A stretch of DNA of 64,000 nt from Pseudoalteromonas sp. T1lg88 (GCF_002964765.1 NZ_PQCF01000026.1:163296-227295); one strand, 5' to 3'; shown: positions 1 to 9,912, counted from the first letter of the stretch. Numbers and translations: made by a program. Notes: generated by a model from the letters alone, not told the origin.

Positions 1-2873
1 CGCGGCTTCGAAAATAGTCTTACCGGCGGCTCTTTGCTCCATGGCAAACTCAACGATCAGAATCGCGGTTTTGGTCGACATACCTATCAATAGTACAAAG
101 CCTACCTGAGCATAAATATTATTGGTCATGCCGAGCATATAGAGGGTGCTCATGGAACCGAAAATCGCCAGCGGGACCGCGGCAATAACCGAAAAGGGTA
201 TGGTCCAGCTTTCATATTGGGCCACCAGGAACAAGAACACGAACAGCACGGCCAAAGCAAACAAGACACCGGCCAAATCCCCGGCCATTATCTCCTGACG
301 AGTCTGCCCCGCCCAGTCGAACACATAACCGTCAGGCAACTCGGCAGAGAGTTCCTGCATCACCTTAATGGCATCACCGGTGGAATAACCAGGAGCGGCG
401 TTACCTGTGACGCTCACGCTGCGATACAGATTAAAGTGATTCATGCTGGTTGGGCCAAGTATAGGTCGCAAGGTGGCAACCGTGGTCAGCGGCACCATAT
501 CCCTTGGTTATTACGCACATAGTAGTACTGCAAGTCCTCTGGCTTGGCGCGATACTCGGCCTCAGCCTGGATATTCACCTGATAGGTACGACCAAATTGG
601 TTAAAGTCATTGATATACAAGGAGCCCAGCTGAGCCTGCAAGGTAAGGAAGATATTACCTAAAGTGATCCCTTGCGCCTTGGCCTTGTTACGGTCTACCT
701 CCAGGAAGTATTGCGGCGAATTGGCGCGGAAGGTACTGAATACGCTTTGCAGCTCAGGGCGTGAATTAGCCTCGTAAATCAAGCCATTCATCACCCCGGC
801 CAGCTCGGCCGCGTCACGCCCTTCGGAGTCAAGCAGGCGATATTCAAAGCCGGAGCTGGCGCCCAGGCCCGGGATAGGTGGCACGTTAAAGACCATGGCC
901 TGAGCATCGGGCAGCGCCCATAATTGCCCCTGCAAACGGCTAATAACCTGGTTGATTGATAATTCTGCTGTGGTGCGCTCTTCCCAGTCTTTAAGCACCA
1001 CAATGCCCAGAGCGTTGTTAGAGCCGGCACCACCCAAGAGTGAGAAGCCCGATACGCCAACAAAGTCTGCGGTCGCCGGATCTTGCGCTATGATGTCACC
1101 TATTTTTTGCACCACGGCATCGGTACGCCCTAAGGCCGCCGCATCCGGAAGCTGGATATCGACAAATACGAAACCCTGATCTTCCGGTGGCACAAAACCG
1201 GTAGGCACGTTTTTCGCCAACCAGCCGGTGGCCACAAACAGCACTACAACGATAATACCGATACGACCGGCACGCTTAAGTAAAAAGCCGATAATCCCCG
1301 TATAGCCCTTGGTCGAGCTGGTGATCACGTTTTCAAATGGACGCAACCATTTAATCGGTTTCATTTTCTCGGCACTAAGCAACAAGGTACAAAGGGCCGG
1401 GCTCAGGGTCAGCGCGTTTACCGATGAAATCAGTACCGCAAAGGAGATGGTCACAGAAAACTGCTTATATAGCTCACCCGTGATCCCCGGCATAAAGCCG
1501 ACAGGCACAAACACCGCCAGCAATACTAAGGTGGTGGCGATAATGGGCCCACCCACCTGAGACATGGCCTTAAAAACCGCATCCTTAATCGGAAGCTTTT
1601 CTTCTCGTAAAATACGCTCAACGTTTTCGATAACGATAATGGCGTCATCCACCACTATACCTATGGCCAGTACCAAACCAAACAGGGTGATCAGGTTAAT
1701 GGAAAAACCCATGGCCAACATGGCGGCAAAGGTGCCGATCAGTGAAACCGGAATAGCCAGGGTGGGGACCAGGGTTGCGCGCCAATTTTGCAAGAATAAG
1801 AAGACCACTAAGATCACCAGGCCTACCGCCTGGAACAGAGTCACTTTAACTTCTTCTATAGAGCGGTTGATAAACTTGGTGGTGTCATAAGGGATTTTAT
1901 ATTCAAGCCCGTCGGGGAACTGCTTTGACAGCTCCTCCATCCGCGCTTTAACCTTTTCGGCAACCTCAGTCGCATTGGCGTCGCTAAGCTGATAGATAAC
2001 GATAAAGCCGGTGTCTTGCTGATTCAACTTGGCCGTACCGGCATAGCTCTTGGCGCCACGCTCAACGCGGGCAATATCCTTTAAGCGAACAAAATCGCCA
2101 TCTAGGTTGGAGCGAATAATGGTTTCACCGAATTCCTGCGGCGTTATAAAGCGCCCCTGTGCTTGAATAGCATATTCAAATTGCTGATTCGGAAGCGCCG
2201 GGGAAGCACCGAGTTTACCGGCGGCCACCAAGGTATTTTGTTCTTCCAGGGCGGTTTTCACTTCTACAACCGTCACCCCAAGAGAGGCCATTTTATCCGG
2301 CCTTAACCAGACCCGCATGGAGTAAGTCAAATCACCCATGACACTAGCCTCTGCCACGCCTGGAATACGACTGAGCGGCTCGGTCAGATAGTTAGTGGCA
2401 TAGTTACTTAAGAAGCTGGAGTCCATATCCGGATTGTCTGAGTACAGACTCACACCCATCAACATGTTGCTCGACATTTTTTTCACCGACACGCCCTGGC
2501 GGCGTACTTCTTGCGGCAAGAAAGGTTCGGCTAGGGAGACCCGGTTTTGCACATTCACCTGAGCCATATCGGTATCCGTACCCACCTCAAAATACACGGT
2601 TATGGTGGCCGAGCCATTATTGCTGGAGGTGGACTCGATATACATCATGCCTTCAACGCCATTGATCTTTTCTTCAATGGGCCGGATCACGGTTTCTTCT
2701 ATGGTTTGGGCGCTGGCACCGGCGTAAAAAGCCGACACCTGAACCTGGGGCGGGGTAATTTGCGGGTACATGTTGACCGGCAATTGGGTCATGGCAATAA
2801 GCCCGGCTAAGGTGATCACAATGGAGATCACCAAAGCCAATTTCGGTCTATAAATAAACGTCTTACTGATCAT
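1..2873 (-). pseudogene. RND multidrug efflux permease (AcrB/MexB type), frameshifted and cut by the window edge
   Basis: Inner-membrane proton-driven pump of the HAE1 RND family, which exports drugs through a trimeric complex with an adaptor and an outer-membrane channel. The N-terminal part reads openly from 2873 to 486, with TM1 at residues 10-30, porter domains, and the TM4 proton-relay pair in GIVVDDAIIVIENVER. At about 498-503 the reading frame breaks after ...VRNNQG. Restoring one base gives DMVPLTTVATL and continues in frame to base 1, including the TM10 lysine motif STKTAILIVEFA. About 80-90 C-terminal residues should lie beyond the left edge. The missing base is one G in a G run before ATATGG. 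It could be a true lesion or an assembly error. It sits 11 bp downstream of the adaptor gene, as in acrAB operons. Confidence 0.85.
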
Positions 2874-2884
2874 TGGAGACTCTC

Positions 2885-4072
2885 TTATTGTTTGTCGCTA
2901 AGGGTACCGGTTTTTTTGTCTATCTGCTTTGGCACCGGCTGCACGCTAATACCTGAGCGCACCTTTTGTAAGCCTTCAACTATCACTCGCTCGCCTTGCT
3001 CAAGGCCCGAGTCAACAACCCACATGGCATCGATGCGACGGCCCAATTTCACCAATCGCTGCGCCACCGTATTATCTTCTTTAACCACCAGCACAAAGTT
3101 ACCCTGCTGATTCACCTGCACCGCCGCTTGCGGCACCAGGGCCTGCTTTTGCTTCTCTTTACTTTCTACAATCAGGGTCACAAACAACCCAGGCATCACT
3201 ATGCCGTCCGGGTTATCAAACTTGGCACGCAGTTCCACCGTGCCCGTGCTACGATCAATTTTGGTGTCGGCAAAGTCGAGCTCACCGTTTTGCGCAAAAT
3301 CCGTATTGTTTGGTAAACGCAGGGCCAGATCTAATTGCACCTTACTGGGATCTGCGTTCTTTTGCTGTTGCTGCTGTTGATAGGTAATGTAATCCGCTTC
3401 CTCAACCTGGAAGTTAACGTAGATAGGGTCGATATCGGTCAACTCGGCTAACGAGCCGGAGTTAGGGCCAACGATATTACCAACATCGTAATTTACCTTA
3501 CCTATCATGCCGCTAAAAGGCGCTTGAATTTCGGTATAGCCCAGGTTCAACCTCGCCTTTTCCAATCCGGCTTCACTGGCCTTAACGGCAGCAAGCGCCT
3601 GATTGTAGTTGGTTTCTAACTTGTCTAAGTCGGCGGCAGAGATAAAGCCATCGGAGGCAATTTCACGACCACGCTTAAGATCGCGCTCTGCCCTGTCGGC
3701 AATGGCCTTATTGCTGCGCAAGGTAGCCTCAAGTTCACTGACGCTGGCACGGTATTCGGAAGGATCAATCTTTAACAGCAACTGCCCTTTTTCAACTTGA
3801 GAACCCTCAATAAAGGTGCGTTCAATCAGCTCCCCAGACACCCGCGCCTGAATACTGGCTTCCTGAAATGCCTCGGTGCGAGCCACAAATTCACGATATT
3901 GACCAATTTCCTCTACTTGAACATCATAGACCGATACTGCGGGAGCAGGGGCGTTCTGATTGGCGACGGGTTTTTCTGAGCACCCTTGGACCAGTGTTAA
4001 CGTAGCACCCGTAAGCGCCACGGCTAAGATCTTCTTTGTAAATGAACTTTTATTCGAAGGTACGCCGAGCAT
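2885..4072 (-). CDS. RND efflux periplasmic adaptor (membrane fusion) lipoprotein
   Basis: Periplasmic adaptor of an AcrA/MexA-type tripartite efflux pump, linking the RND permease to an outer-membrane channel. The 395-residue product starts with a lipoprotein signal ending in LVQGC (Cys31). A barrel-sandwich/lipoyl half with IQARVSGELIERTFIEGSQVEKGQ follows. An alpha-helical hairpin lies at about residues 105-170, and the beta-barrel and membrane-proximal domains follow. The start is supported by an AAGGAG ribosome site 8 bases upstream. It is the first gene of a two-gene operon with the permease. No TetR-type repressor gene is adjacent on this side. The family is secure, but the exported substrate cannot be told from sequence. 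Confidence 0.92.
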   Translation of the reverse strand: MLGVPSNKSSFTKKILAVALTGATLTLVQGCSEKPVANQNAPAPAVSVYDVQVEEIGQYREFVARTEAFQEASIQARVSGELIERTFIEGSQVEKGQLLLKIDPSEYRASVSELEATLRSNKAIADRAERDLKRGREIASDGFISAADLDKLETNYNQALAAVKASEAGLEKARLNLGYTEIQAPFSGMIGKVNYDVGNIVGPNSGSLAELTDIDPIYVNFQVEEADYITYQQQQQQKNADPSKVQLDLALRLPNNTDFAQNGELDFADTKIDRSTGTVELRAKFDNPDGIVMPGLFVTLIVESKEKQKQALVPQAAVQVNQQGNFVLVVKEDNTVAQRLVKLGRRIDAMWVVDSGLEQGERVIVEGLQKVRSGISVQPVPKQIDKKTGTLSDKQ

Positions 4073-4332
4073 ACTCCCTCTCCTTGATAGCTAATAATGA
4101 TAAGCGCGCAATTAATCCCCGCGGAGATTACATCAAGTCGACCTCAATAGCGCTTCTCAGTTCTTTGAAAATATAGACTAATTTGTGACTTACTGTATTT
4201 ATCCTTAGATTATATAAATACCATGTAAACAAACTTATTGTTGAATAAATTACATACTATCAATGAAGTTGCATAACAAAATGACAGGGCAAACCCTTTG
4301 CGTTACATTGCTAGTGGTCAGAGGAGATAATA

Positions 4333-5124
4333 ATGATAACGCTCAGCTTTAAAGAACAAATAGCCCATGTCACCCTAGCACGGCCGCAAAAGCGTAATGC
4401 CTTGAATTATGAGATGTTTAAACAGCTTGATAAGGTCATAAAAACCATTAAAAAGCGTAAGGATATACGCGCTGTAATTCTGGATGCCCAAGGCCAGGAT
4501 TTTTGTAGCGGCCTGGATGTTAAAGGTGTGATGGCCAAGCCGCGTCAGGTAGTGTCGCTACTGTTTAAATGGCTGCCGGGCAATCAGAACCTGGCGCAGC
4601 GCGTAACCTTAGGCTGGCAAGAATTAAATGTGCCTGTAATAGCCCTGACGCAAGGGCGCTGTTGGGGCGGCGGCATGCAAATCGCCCTTGGCGCAGACTT
4701 TCGCATTGCCAGTAAGGATGCCAGCTTTGCCATTATGGAGGCGCGCTGGGGCTTGTGTCCGGATATGGGCGCCAGCCTGATTATTCCAAGCCTGCTTAAA
4801 GCCGATGACTATCAACGCCTGGCGCTGACGGCACAGCCGATTGATGCAGTTCAGGCGCGCGAAATCGGGCTTATCTCTGCCATAGAGGAAAACCCCATGG
4901 CCGCGGCAGAGGTGCTGATCGCTGATATCATCGAACGCTCCCCTGATGCTATAGCCGCCATTAAGCGTCTGACCACCAGTGCTTACCGCCAAGGTCACAG
5001 GCGCCAATTAGCAAAAGAAACCTGGTCGCAGGTGCGCCTGCTTATGTGTAAAAATACCCGTATCGCAGTTAAAAACGCCAGCAGTGATAAACAATATGAC
5101 TATCAACACCGCCGCTCTTGGTAA
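4333..5124 (+). CDS. Crotonase/enoyl-CoA hydratase family protein
   Basis: Cytoplasmic crotonase-fold enzyme of 263 residues, expected to act on an acyl-CoA thioester (hydration or isomerisation). The two oxyanion-hole segments are visible as FCSGLDVKG (about residue 57) and GRCWGGGMQIALGADFRIA (about 112). The segment MEARWGLCPDMG carries the acidic residues at the catalytic positions of hydratases. A strong GAGGAG ribosome site precedes the ATG. The C-terminus YQHRRSW is typical of a subgroup in marine gammaproteobacteria. Its 3' end overlaps the next gene (LrgA), which suggests co-transcription although the functions are not obviously linked. The exact substrate is unknown; this is not FadB or a full beta-oxidation multienzyme. 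Confidence 0.88.
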   Translation: MITLSFKEQIAHVTLARPQKRNALNYEMFKQLDKVIKTIKKRKDIRAVILDAQGQDFCSGLDVKGVMAKPRQVVSLLFKWLPGNQNLAQRVTLGWQELNVPVIALTQGRCWGGGMQIALGADFRIASKDASFAIMEARWGLCPDMGASLIIPSLLKADDYQRLALTAQPIDAVQAREIGLISAIEENPMAAAEVLIADIIERSPDAIAAIKRLTTSAYRQGHRRQLAKETWSQVRLLMCKNTRIAVKNASSDKQYDYQHRRSW

Positions 5125-5485
5125 GCATGCCAAAACGGCTTTGCAGCTACTGAGAAGCTGGGCCATTTTAAGCGCCTTTCTCGTTGTTGCACATTTAGTG
5201 AGTGACCACTTGGCGCTCACCTTCCCGGCACCGCTCAGCGCCATGTTGGCGCTGTTTTTAACCCTGCAGCTTGGGCTAATAAAGTTGCACTGGTTGCTGC
5301 CGGGCACACAACCCTTGCTTAATTTTATGCCGCTGTTTTTCGTGCCCGCCGCCGCCAAGGTGGTAGAACATAGCCCGCTTATTAGCGAGCACTGGTTGGT
5401 GCTTTTGCTTTGTTTGTTTTTGGTACCGGCGCTGGGCTTAATCAGTATAGGCTTTTTAATGCAAAGGCTAAGGGGCACATCATGA
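5096..5485 (+). CDS. CidA/LrgA family membrane protein
   Basis: Small hydrophobic protein of about 129 residues with four predicted membrane segments. It has the LrgA/CidA pattern: VVAHLVSDHLALTFPAPLSAMLALFLTL, then PLFFVPAAAKVVEH. The family is holin-like and works with an LrgB partner. In other bacteria such pairs influence murein hydrolase activity, programmed lysis, or pyruvate/glycolate transport. An upstream in-frame GTG at 5084 is possible, but the ATG at 5096 is preferred; neither has a strong ribosome site. The gene begins inside the end of the crotonase gene and its stop overlaps the lrgB-like start as ATGA, so translation is probably coupled across all three. Confidence 0.85.
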   Translation: MTINTAALGKHAKTALQLLRSWAILSAFLVVAHLVSDHLALTFPAPLSAMLALFLTLQLGLIKLHWLLPGTQPLLNFMPLFFVPAAAKVVEHSPLISEHWLVLLLCLFLVPALGLISIGFLMQRLRGTS

Positions 5486-6168
5486 TGTGGCTGGCGCTAC
5501 CTTTGACCATTATCGCTTTTCTATGTTTACGCCAGCTCCACGCTAAAGTGAACTCACCGCTGTTAAACCCTGTCTTATGGACCATAATTGCGTCCGTTTT
5601 ATGCCTGCTGCTGTTTGACCTTGATCTGCCCGGCTACAGCCGCGCCACGTCTCCCTTTAATTACCTCTTGGAACTGGCCGTGGTAGCACTGGCGGTGCCC
5701 TTGTATAAACAAATACATCAGCTTAAAAAGCAATTGCTGCTGATCCTTATCGCCGTAGCCGTGGGTGTTATTATGGCAACCAGCAGTGCCTATGTTATTG
5801 CCACCTTACTTGATGCCCCACAGCAACTAAAGGCATCCTTAGCCAGCCTTTCGGTGACCACTCCCATCACCCTGTTAGTGACCGAGCAACTGGGCGGCAT
5901 CGGCAGCATAGCCGCCTCCATGGTGATCCTTATTGGCGTAGTCGGCGCCATCGTCGGCTTTAGCCTGTTGCGCCTGTTTGGCATCAAGGAGCGCAGTGCC
6001 CAGGGCCTGGCCTTGGGCGGTGCCTGTCATGCCATAGGTACGGCAACCGCCATCGCAGATAACGAGTTAAGTGCTGCCTATGCCTCAGCAGCCATGGCAT
6101 TAAGCGCCATACTCACACCGCTTTTGGTACCACTTTATTATCCCTGGCTGGTGCACTGGGTAGGATAA
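5482..6168 (+). CDS. LrgB/CidB family membrane protein
   Basis: Partner of the upstream LrgA-like protein, 228 residues with about six to seven membrane segments. The LrgB signature is clear in the C-terminal half: LLDAPQQLKASLASLSVTTP, LVTEQLGGIGSIAA and GLALGGACHAIGTATAI. The open frame extends upstream to 5410, but the start at 5482 gives the usual family N-terminus and makes the four-base ATGA overlap with lrgA. In plants and several bacteria LrgAB homologues transport glycolate, lactate or pyruvate; elsewhere they are called antiholins. The sequence does not decide which role applies. A 10-bp inverted repeat follows the gene. Confidence 0.88.
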   Translation: MMWLALPLTIIAFLCLRQLHAKVNSPLLNPVLWTIIASVLCLLLFDLDLPGYSRATSPFNYLLELAVVALAVPLYKQIHQLKKQLLLILIAVAVGVIMATSSAYVIATLLDAPQQLKASLASLSVTTPITLLVTEQLGGIGSIAASMVILIGVVGAIVGFSLLRLFGIKERSAQGLALGGACHAIGTATAIADNELSAAYASAAMALSAILTPLLVPLYYPWLVHWVG

Positions 6169-6192
6169 GCAACCGCACCCTTAGCTCTCACT

Positions 6193-6222
6193 CTTACCTT
6201 GCTTTCTCACTAGCAAGGTAAG
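6193..6222. other. Perfect 10-bp inverted repeat after the LrgB gene
   Basis: CTTACCTTGC and GCAAGGTAAG are separated by 10 bases, forming a stable hairpin 25 bases past the lrgB-like stop. No T run follows on either strand, so it is at best a non-canonical terminator or an mRNA 3'-end stabiliser. Confidence 0.5.
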
Positions 6223-6383
6223 TGCTTACTTACACCTGTGGCAAATATGCTTTACTATCCCCTCGGGCGATATCGACCACTGAGCTTTTTTCATTATTGC
6301 TTTTTTATTACACTGAAATCCGAGCAAGGAGTGCCTAGGCGTGCTGTGCTTGTTATTTTTACGTAATTTTATGGGAATCAAAA

Positions 6384-7736
6384 ATGAAAACTAAGCTCCC
6401 GCTACTTAGTCTAATTGCCGCGGCAACACTAACCGCTTGTAGTTCAACCAATAATGCTCTGTATTTTGAACGAGCACAGCTGCAGCAGGATATCAGCTAC
6501 CTGGCCAGCGACGACCTCAAAGGCCGCAAAAGCTTCTCTAAGGAAATTGACGTTGCCGCCGACTACATAGTCGAGCGTTTTACCAGCATAGGTTTGCAAC
6601 CCATGCCGGGTACCCAAAGTTTTAAACAGCAATTCAATCTGCACTCCGTGATTCCCAAGTCCGTATCGGTCGCGCTAGATGGCCAGCTAATCGCAGCAGA
6701 ACGAGTCGCTACTGTATCTCAGTCTGCCGGCTTTTCTTGGCAACAAACTCATGAGCTGATTATCACTCATATCTCCGCCGACGCTGATCTTCGTGAACAA
6801 CTGCGCAAATTAAACCAACAAGGTGGTAATCACCTGGTTCTTATTGATAAAGCTCACGAAGAAGTCTTCAGCCGTTATCAGAACTATTTTAATAATGGCC
6901 TGACCAAGCTGGAGCTTAAAGACCAAGGTGCCATGGTCTTGGTGCTAGACCATCAGGGTGAAGTAAAAGATCTGGACGTTAAAGTAGTCAATGAGGTTAA
7001 GACGCAGCAACTAACCAATGTTGTTGGCGTGTTACCCGGTAAGCGCAAAGACACCGACATGGTACTTTTTAGCGCCCACTATGATCACCTGGGCGAAAGC
7101 AAAGGCGATCAACATGACCATCAGCAAGAAGAGAGCGAAGAGCAGGATACCATTTATAACGGTGCCAACGACAACGCCTCTGGCACCGGCGCCATGTTGA
7201 ATCTGGCGCAGCATTATGCCCACCTTGGTGATAATGAGCGCACCCTGATGTTTGCCGCCTTCACCGCGGAAGAGATGGGTTTGATCGGCTCAAAACACTT
7301 TGCAAAGACGCAAAACCCGGATGCGATTGCCGCCATGATCAACATCGAAATGATCGGTAAACCCTCTCCATTTGGCAGCGGTAAGCTGTGGATGACGGGA
7401 GCTGACAAGTCTGACTTACAAACCCTGTTAAACCAAAGCCTGCCCGAAGAAAATCATATTCAGGCCAACCCCTATCCTAAGCTGAATTTATTTTACCGCT
7501 CCGATAATGCCTCATTAGCGGGCATGGGCGTACCCGCACATAGCTTTAGTTCAACGGATATGGCCAATAACAACCACTACCATACACCGAAAGACGAGCT
7601 GGCAAACTTGGATTTTGAATCTATTTATAAGTCGGTAACCCTATTGGCCATGGCAAGCGAGCCGCTGGTAAGCGCGAAAGCCACGCCCTCACGCGTAGCC
7701 CCGTTAAAGGATGACGCCGAAGGTAAAATTTACTGA
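6384..7736 (+). CDS. M28 family zinc metallopeptidase, lipoprotein
   Basis: Predicted envelope aminopeptidase or carboxypeptidase of the M28 family, 450 residues. The signal peptide ends in the lipobox LTAC (Cys19), so the protein should be lipid-anchored. The peptidase domain fills the C-terminal half. Zinc and catalytic motifs appear in order: SAHYDHLG, GANDNASGTGA, FTAEEMGLIGS, INIEMIG and NNHYHTPKDE. An insert of His, Asp and Glu residues (DQHDHQQEESEEQD) sits between the first two motifs. The N-terminal ~200 residues resemble the PA-like insert of secreted M28 enzymes. It is a single-gene unit with a strong terminator downstream. The substrate is unknown, though peptide scavenging is the usual role of secreted M28 enzymes. 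Confidence 0.9.
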   Translation: MKTKLPLLSLIAAATLTACSSTNNALYFERAQLQQDISYLASDDLKGRKSFSKEIDVAADYIVERFTSIGLQPMPGTQSFKQQFNLHSVIPKSVSVALDGQLIAAERVATVSQSAGFSWQQTHELIITHISADADLREQLRKLNQQGGNHLVLIDKAHEEVFSRYQNYFNNGLTKLELKDQGAMVLVLDHQGEVKDLDVKVVNEVKTQQLTNVVGVLPGKRKDTDMVLFSAHYDHLGESKGDQHDHQQEESEEQDTIYNGANDNASGTGAMLNLAQHYAHLGDNERTLMFAAFTAEEMGLIGSKHFAKTQNPDAIAAMINIEMIGKPSPFGSGKLWMTGADKSDLQTLLNQSLPEENHIQANPYPKLNLFYRSDNASLAGMGVPAHSFSSTDMANNNHYHTPKDELANLDFESIYKSVTLLAMASEPLVSAKATPSRVAPLKDDAEGKIY

Positions 7737-7760
7737 TCTTAATTAGCTAATTAGTTATAA

Positions 7761-7784
7761 GGCGGCCTAAGGGCCGCCTTTTTT
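7761..7784 (+). terminator. Rho-independent terminator of the M28 peptidase gene
   Basis: GGCGGCC, a short loop, and GGCCGCC followed by six T residues, located 25 bases after the stop codon. Confidence 0.88.
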
Positions 7785-7853
7785 ATATCCGTAAGGTTAT
7801 TTCAGGCAATAAAGAGCGTGAGATTGCGCCTGAGCCACTAAATTTCAGGCAAT

Positions 7854-7888
7854 AAAAAACCCCGACCATTGCTGATCAGGGTTTTTTT
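7854..7888 (-). terminator. Terminator of the tRNA cluster (bidirectional)
   Basis: On the minus strand a 10-bp stem (AAAACCCTGA with TCGGGGTTTT) and a 10-base loop run into a T-rich tail. It lies directly downstream of the last tRNA gene in the direction of transcription. A T run on the other strand suggests it also works for plus-strand transcripts. Confidence 0.8.
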
Positions 7889-7893
7889 ATTAG

Positions 7894-7969
7894 TGGTGCC
7901 CAGAGGCGGAATCGAACCACCGACACGGGGATTTTCAATCCCCTGCTCTACCGACTGAGCTATCTGGGC
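7894..7969 (-). tRNA. tRNA-Phe (GAA), copy 1
   Basis: Minus-strand 76-base cloverleaf with acceptor stem GCCCAGA/TCTGGGC, D-arm AGCTCAGTCGGTAGAGC, anticodon loop TTGAAAA (anticodon GAA), T-loop GGTTCGATTCC and an encoded 3' CCA. Identical in sequence to the other two tRNA-Phe genes of the cluster. Confidence 0.97.
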
Positions 7970-8005
7970 AATAAAAATGGTGCTGTTTAGCACCACATTT
8001 AATAA

Positions 8006-8081
8006 TGGTGCCCAGAGGCGGAATCGAACCACCGACACGGGGATTTTCAATCCCCTGCTCTACCGACTGAGCTATCTGGGC
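8006..8081 (-). tRNA. tRNA-Phe (GAA), copy 2
   Basis: Same 76-base sequence as copy 1: GAA anticodon, encoded CCA and acceptor stem GCCCAGA/TCTGGGC. It is 36 bases from copy 1, and the spacing is consistent with a polycistronic tRNA precursor transcribed on the minus strand. Confidence 0.97.
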
Positions 8082-8150
8082 AAGAATTAGTTTCTTGTGC
8101 TCTAAATTCATCCATGAAGCGAGGTCCTGTCGTCATCCTGACTCCACCTC

Positions 8151-8205
8151 AACGAACTGCGAAGCTGTGCTTCGGTTTCGTTTCGCCCAACTGAGCTATC
8201 TGGGC
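8151..8205 (-). pseudogene. Broken tRNA-Phe remnant next to a hairpin
   Basis: Bases 8190-8205 are identical to the first 16 nucleotides of the tRNA-Phe genes (GCCCAGATAGCTCAGT on the minus strand). After that the sequence leaves the tRNA completely. The break is next to a hairpin at 8151-8182 (AACGAA/TTCGTT outside, CGAAGC/GCTTCG inside). The piece sits between intact tRNA-Phe copy 2 and tRNA-Thr, so it probably derives from a fourth copy lost by deletion or insertion. It cannot fold as a tRNA. Confidence 0.75.
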
Positions 8206-8214
8206 AAATATAAA

Positions 8215-8290
<76 letters not shown>

Positions 8291-8336
8291 ACACAAAAGT
8301 GTGCGTATTCTCGATTAAATCAAAAACACCAAATAA

Positions 8337-8412
8337 TGGTGCCCAGAGGCGGAATCGAACCACCGACACGGGGATTTTCAATCCCCTGCTCTACCGACTG
8401 AGCTATCTGGGC
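8337..8412 (-). tRNA. tRNA-Phe (GAA), copy 3
   Basis: Third identical tRNA-Phe, the first of the cluster in transcription order on the minus strand. GAA anticodon and encoded CCA are present. The order of transcription is Phe, Thr, broken piece, Phe, Phe. Confidence 0.97.
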
Positions 8413-8529
8413 GTGCGGCGTATTAAACGGTTTTTAGGGTATCAAGTCAACCATTTTTTAAAATAAACAATTCGTTTGCACACAATTCATGCAAACTGGG
8501 ATTTTTTGCCGAAAATCCCAGCAAATCGC

Positions 8530-8802
8530 TTATTTTTCAGGAGGTCTGTAACCTTCGATTTCGACTTCTTTACCCTCGAAAAGGAAGCCCACCATCTGCT
8601 CCTCAAGGAAAGTACGATGCTCAGGCTCCATCATATTAAGGTGCTTCTCGTTAATCAGCATGGTTTGCTTTTGCTGCCACTGAGACCAGGCCTCTTTGGA
8701 AATATTATTAAAGATTTTCTCGCCCACTTCGCCCGGGTATAACTGATAATCCAGTCCTGGAGCTTCTTTTTGCAATTTTTGGCAAAATACTGTGCGTGCC
8801 AT
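8530..8802 (-). CDS. yggX: Probable Fe(II)-trafficking / oxidative damage protection protein YggX
   Basis: Cytoplasmic 90-residue protein of the YggX family, linked in enterics to protection of iron-sulfur clusters and iron trafficking. It has the family N-terminus [10 protein letters not shown] with the conserved cysteine at position 7, then [20 protein letters not shown] and [17 protein letters not shown]. The frame extends four codons upstream to a GTG, but that lies within the ribosome site TGAGGA. The ATG at 8802 is therefore taken. It follows mutY by 42 bases on the same strand, the same mutY-yggX order as in E. coli. This fits, because MutY is itself a [4Fe-4S] enzyme. Confidence 0.95.
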   Translation of the reverse strand: MARTVFCQKLQKEAPGLDYQLYPGEVGEKIFNNISKEAWSQWQQKQTMLINEKHLNMMEPEHRTFLEEQMVGFLFEGKEVEIEGYRPPEK

Positions 8803-8844
8803 ATTAATCCTCACCTACGCATCTGCTTATATTTGTATGTTAGT

Positions 8845-9912
8845 TTACCCTAATGCACTAGTGCTCGCATCTGCCAAGTGACGCTTTAGTTGCTTCAGCA
8901 ACTTCTTGGTCGGGGCTGCGAGACCAACCTGAGGTTCATCCTCCAGGTCATAATCCAGAAGACCACCATCGGCCAGGGCTGCCGGTACCTTATCCAATTG
9001 CACTACCACGGGGTTAATATTCAGCTGAAAATGGGAAAATATATGGGTAAATGACTCAAGTTCATGGGCCCTGCCTTGCCACCCTTGCTGTGCCACATAT
9101 TGCTGCGCCAGATCCTTATCGGCAAATTCCAAAAAGCAGTGCAGTCCGCCCCAAATCCCACTATTGGGCCTTTTCTCCATATAGGTCTGCCCATTGATAA
9201 CGGGAATAAGCATGGTACAGCTCTTCTTCGGTACCTGTTTTTTCGGCTTAGAGTGAGGAAATTCACCTACCTTATTATGTGTAAACGCCAGGCAGCGGCT
9301 TTTAAGCGGGCAAGGTTCGCAATCAAACTTGCTGCGAGAGCAGAGACTTGAGCCCAAATCCATCATGGCCTGATTAAACTGAGTAACACCATCTTTAGGG
9401 GTCAGCTGTTCACTAAGCTGCCACAGCTGATTTTCAACCTTTTTAACCCCATACCAGCCCTCAACCATAAAGCAGCGAGCCAACACACGTTTAACGTTAC
9501 CGTCCAAAATGGGATGATGCTCCCCGCGCGATAAGCTTAAAATGGCGCCGGCGGTGGAGCGACCAATACCTGGCAGTGCCATCACCTGCTCCAGGGTTTT
9601 AGGAAACTCACCCTTATGCTCGGCACAAATCAGCTTAGCGGTTTTATGCAGATTACGGGCTCGGGCGTAATAACCCAGCCCGGTCCAATGATGCAGCACC
9701 TCGTCCTCATCGGCCGCAGCCAGCTGCTCTATTGTGGCAAAGCGTGCCATAAAGCGATTAAAGTAGGGGATCACTGTGGCTACCTGGGTTTGTTGTAGCA
9801 TGATCTCCGAAACCCAAACCTTATAAGGCGTTTTTGCTAATTGCCAAGGTAAGGTTTTACGCCCACATAAGTCGTACCAATCGACAATCTGCTCGGCGAA
9901 CCAGGTTCGCAT
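8845..9912 (-). CDS. mutY: A/G-specific adenine DNA glycosylase MutY
   Basis: Base-excision repair enzyme that removes adenine mispaired with 8-oxoguanine. Visible features are [25 protein letters not shown] with the catalytic Glu, the helix-hairpin-helix [16 protein letters not shown], and [11 protein letters not shown] with the catalytic Asp. The [4Fe-4S] ligands follow as C-x6-C-x2-C-x5-C ([19 protein letters not shown]). The C-terminal domain is NUDIX-like and recognises 8-oxoG. The frame is open to 9990, but the ATG at 9912 gives the usual family N-terminus (355 residues). A GTG at 9930 is an alternative. The gene heads a probable operon with yggX and is divergent from trmB. Confidence 0.95.
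   Translation of the reverse strand: MRTWFAEQIVDWYDLCGRKTLPWQLAKTPYKVWVSEIMLQQTQVATVIPYFNRFMARFATIEQLAAADEDEVLHHWTGLGYYARARNLHKTAKLICAEHKGEFPKTLEQVMALPGIGRSTAGAILSLSRGEHHPILDGNVKRVLARCFMVEGWYGVKKVENQLWQLSEQLTPKDGVTQFNQAMMDLGSSLCSRSKFDCEPCPLKSRCLAFTHNKVGEFPHSKPKKQVPKKSCTMLIPVINGQTYMEKRPNSGIWGGLHCFLEFADKDLAQQYVAQQGWQGRAHELESFTHIFSHFQLNINPVVVQLDKVPAALADGGLLDYDLEDEPQVGLAAPTKKLLKQLKRHLADASTSALG

Noticed and set aside
4200-4260. Possible TetR-type operator before the RND adaptor gene
   Set aside because: The TGTAA...TTACA halves are far apart with poor inner symmetry, and no TetR gene is adjacent.
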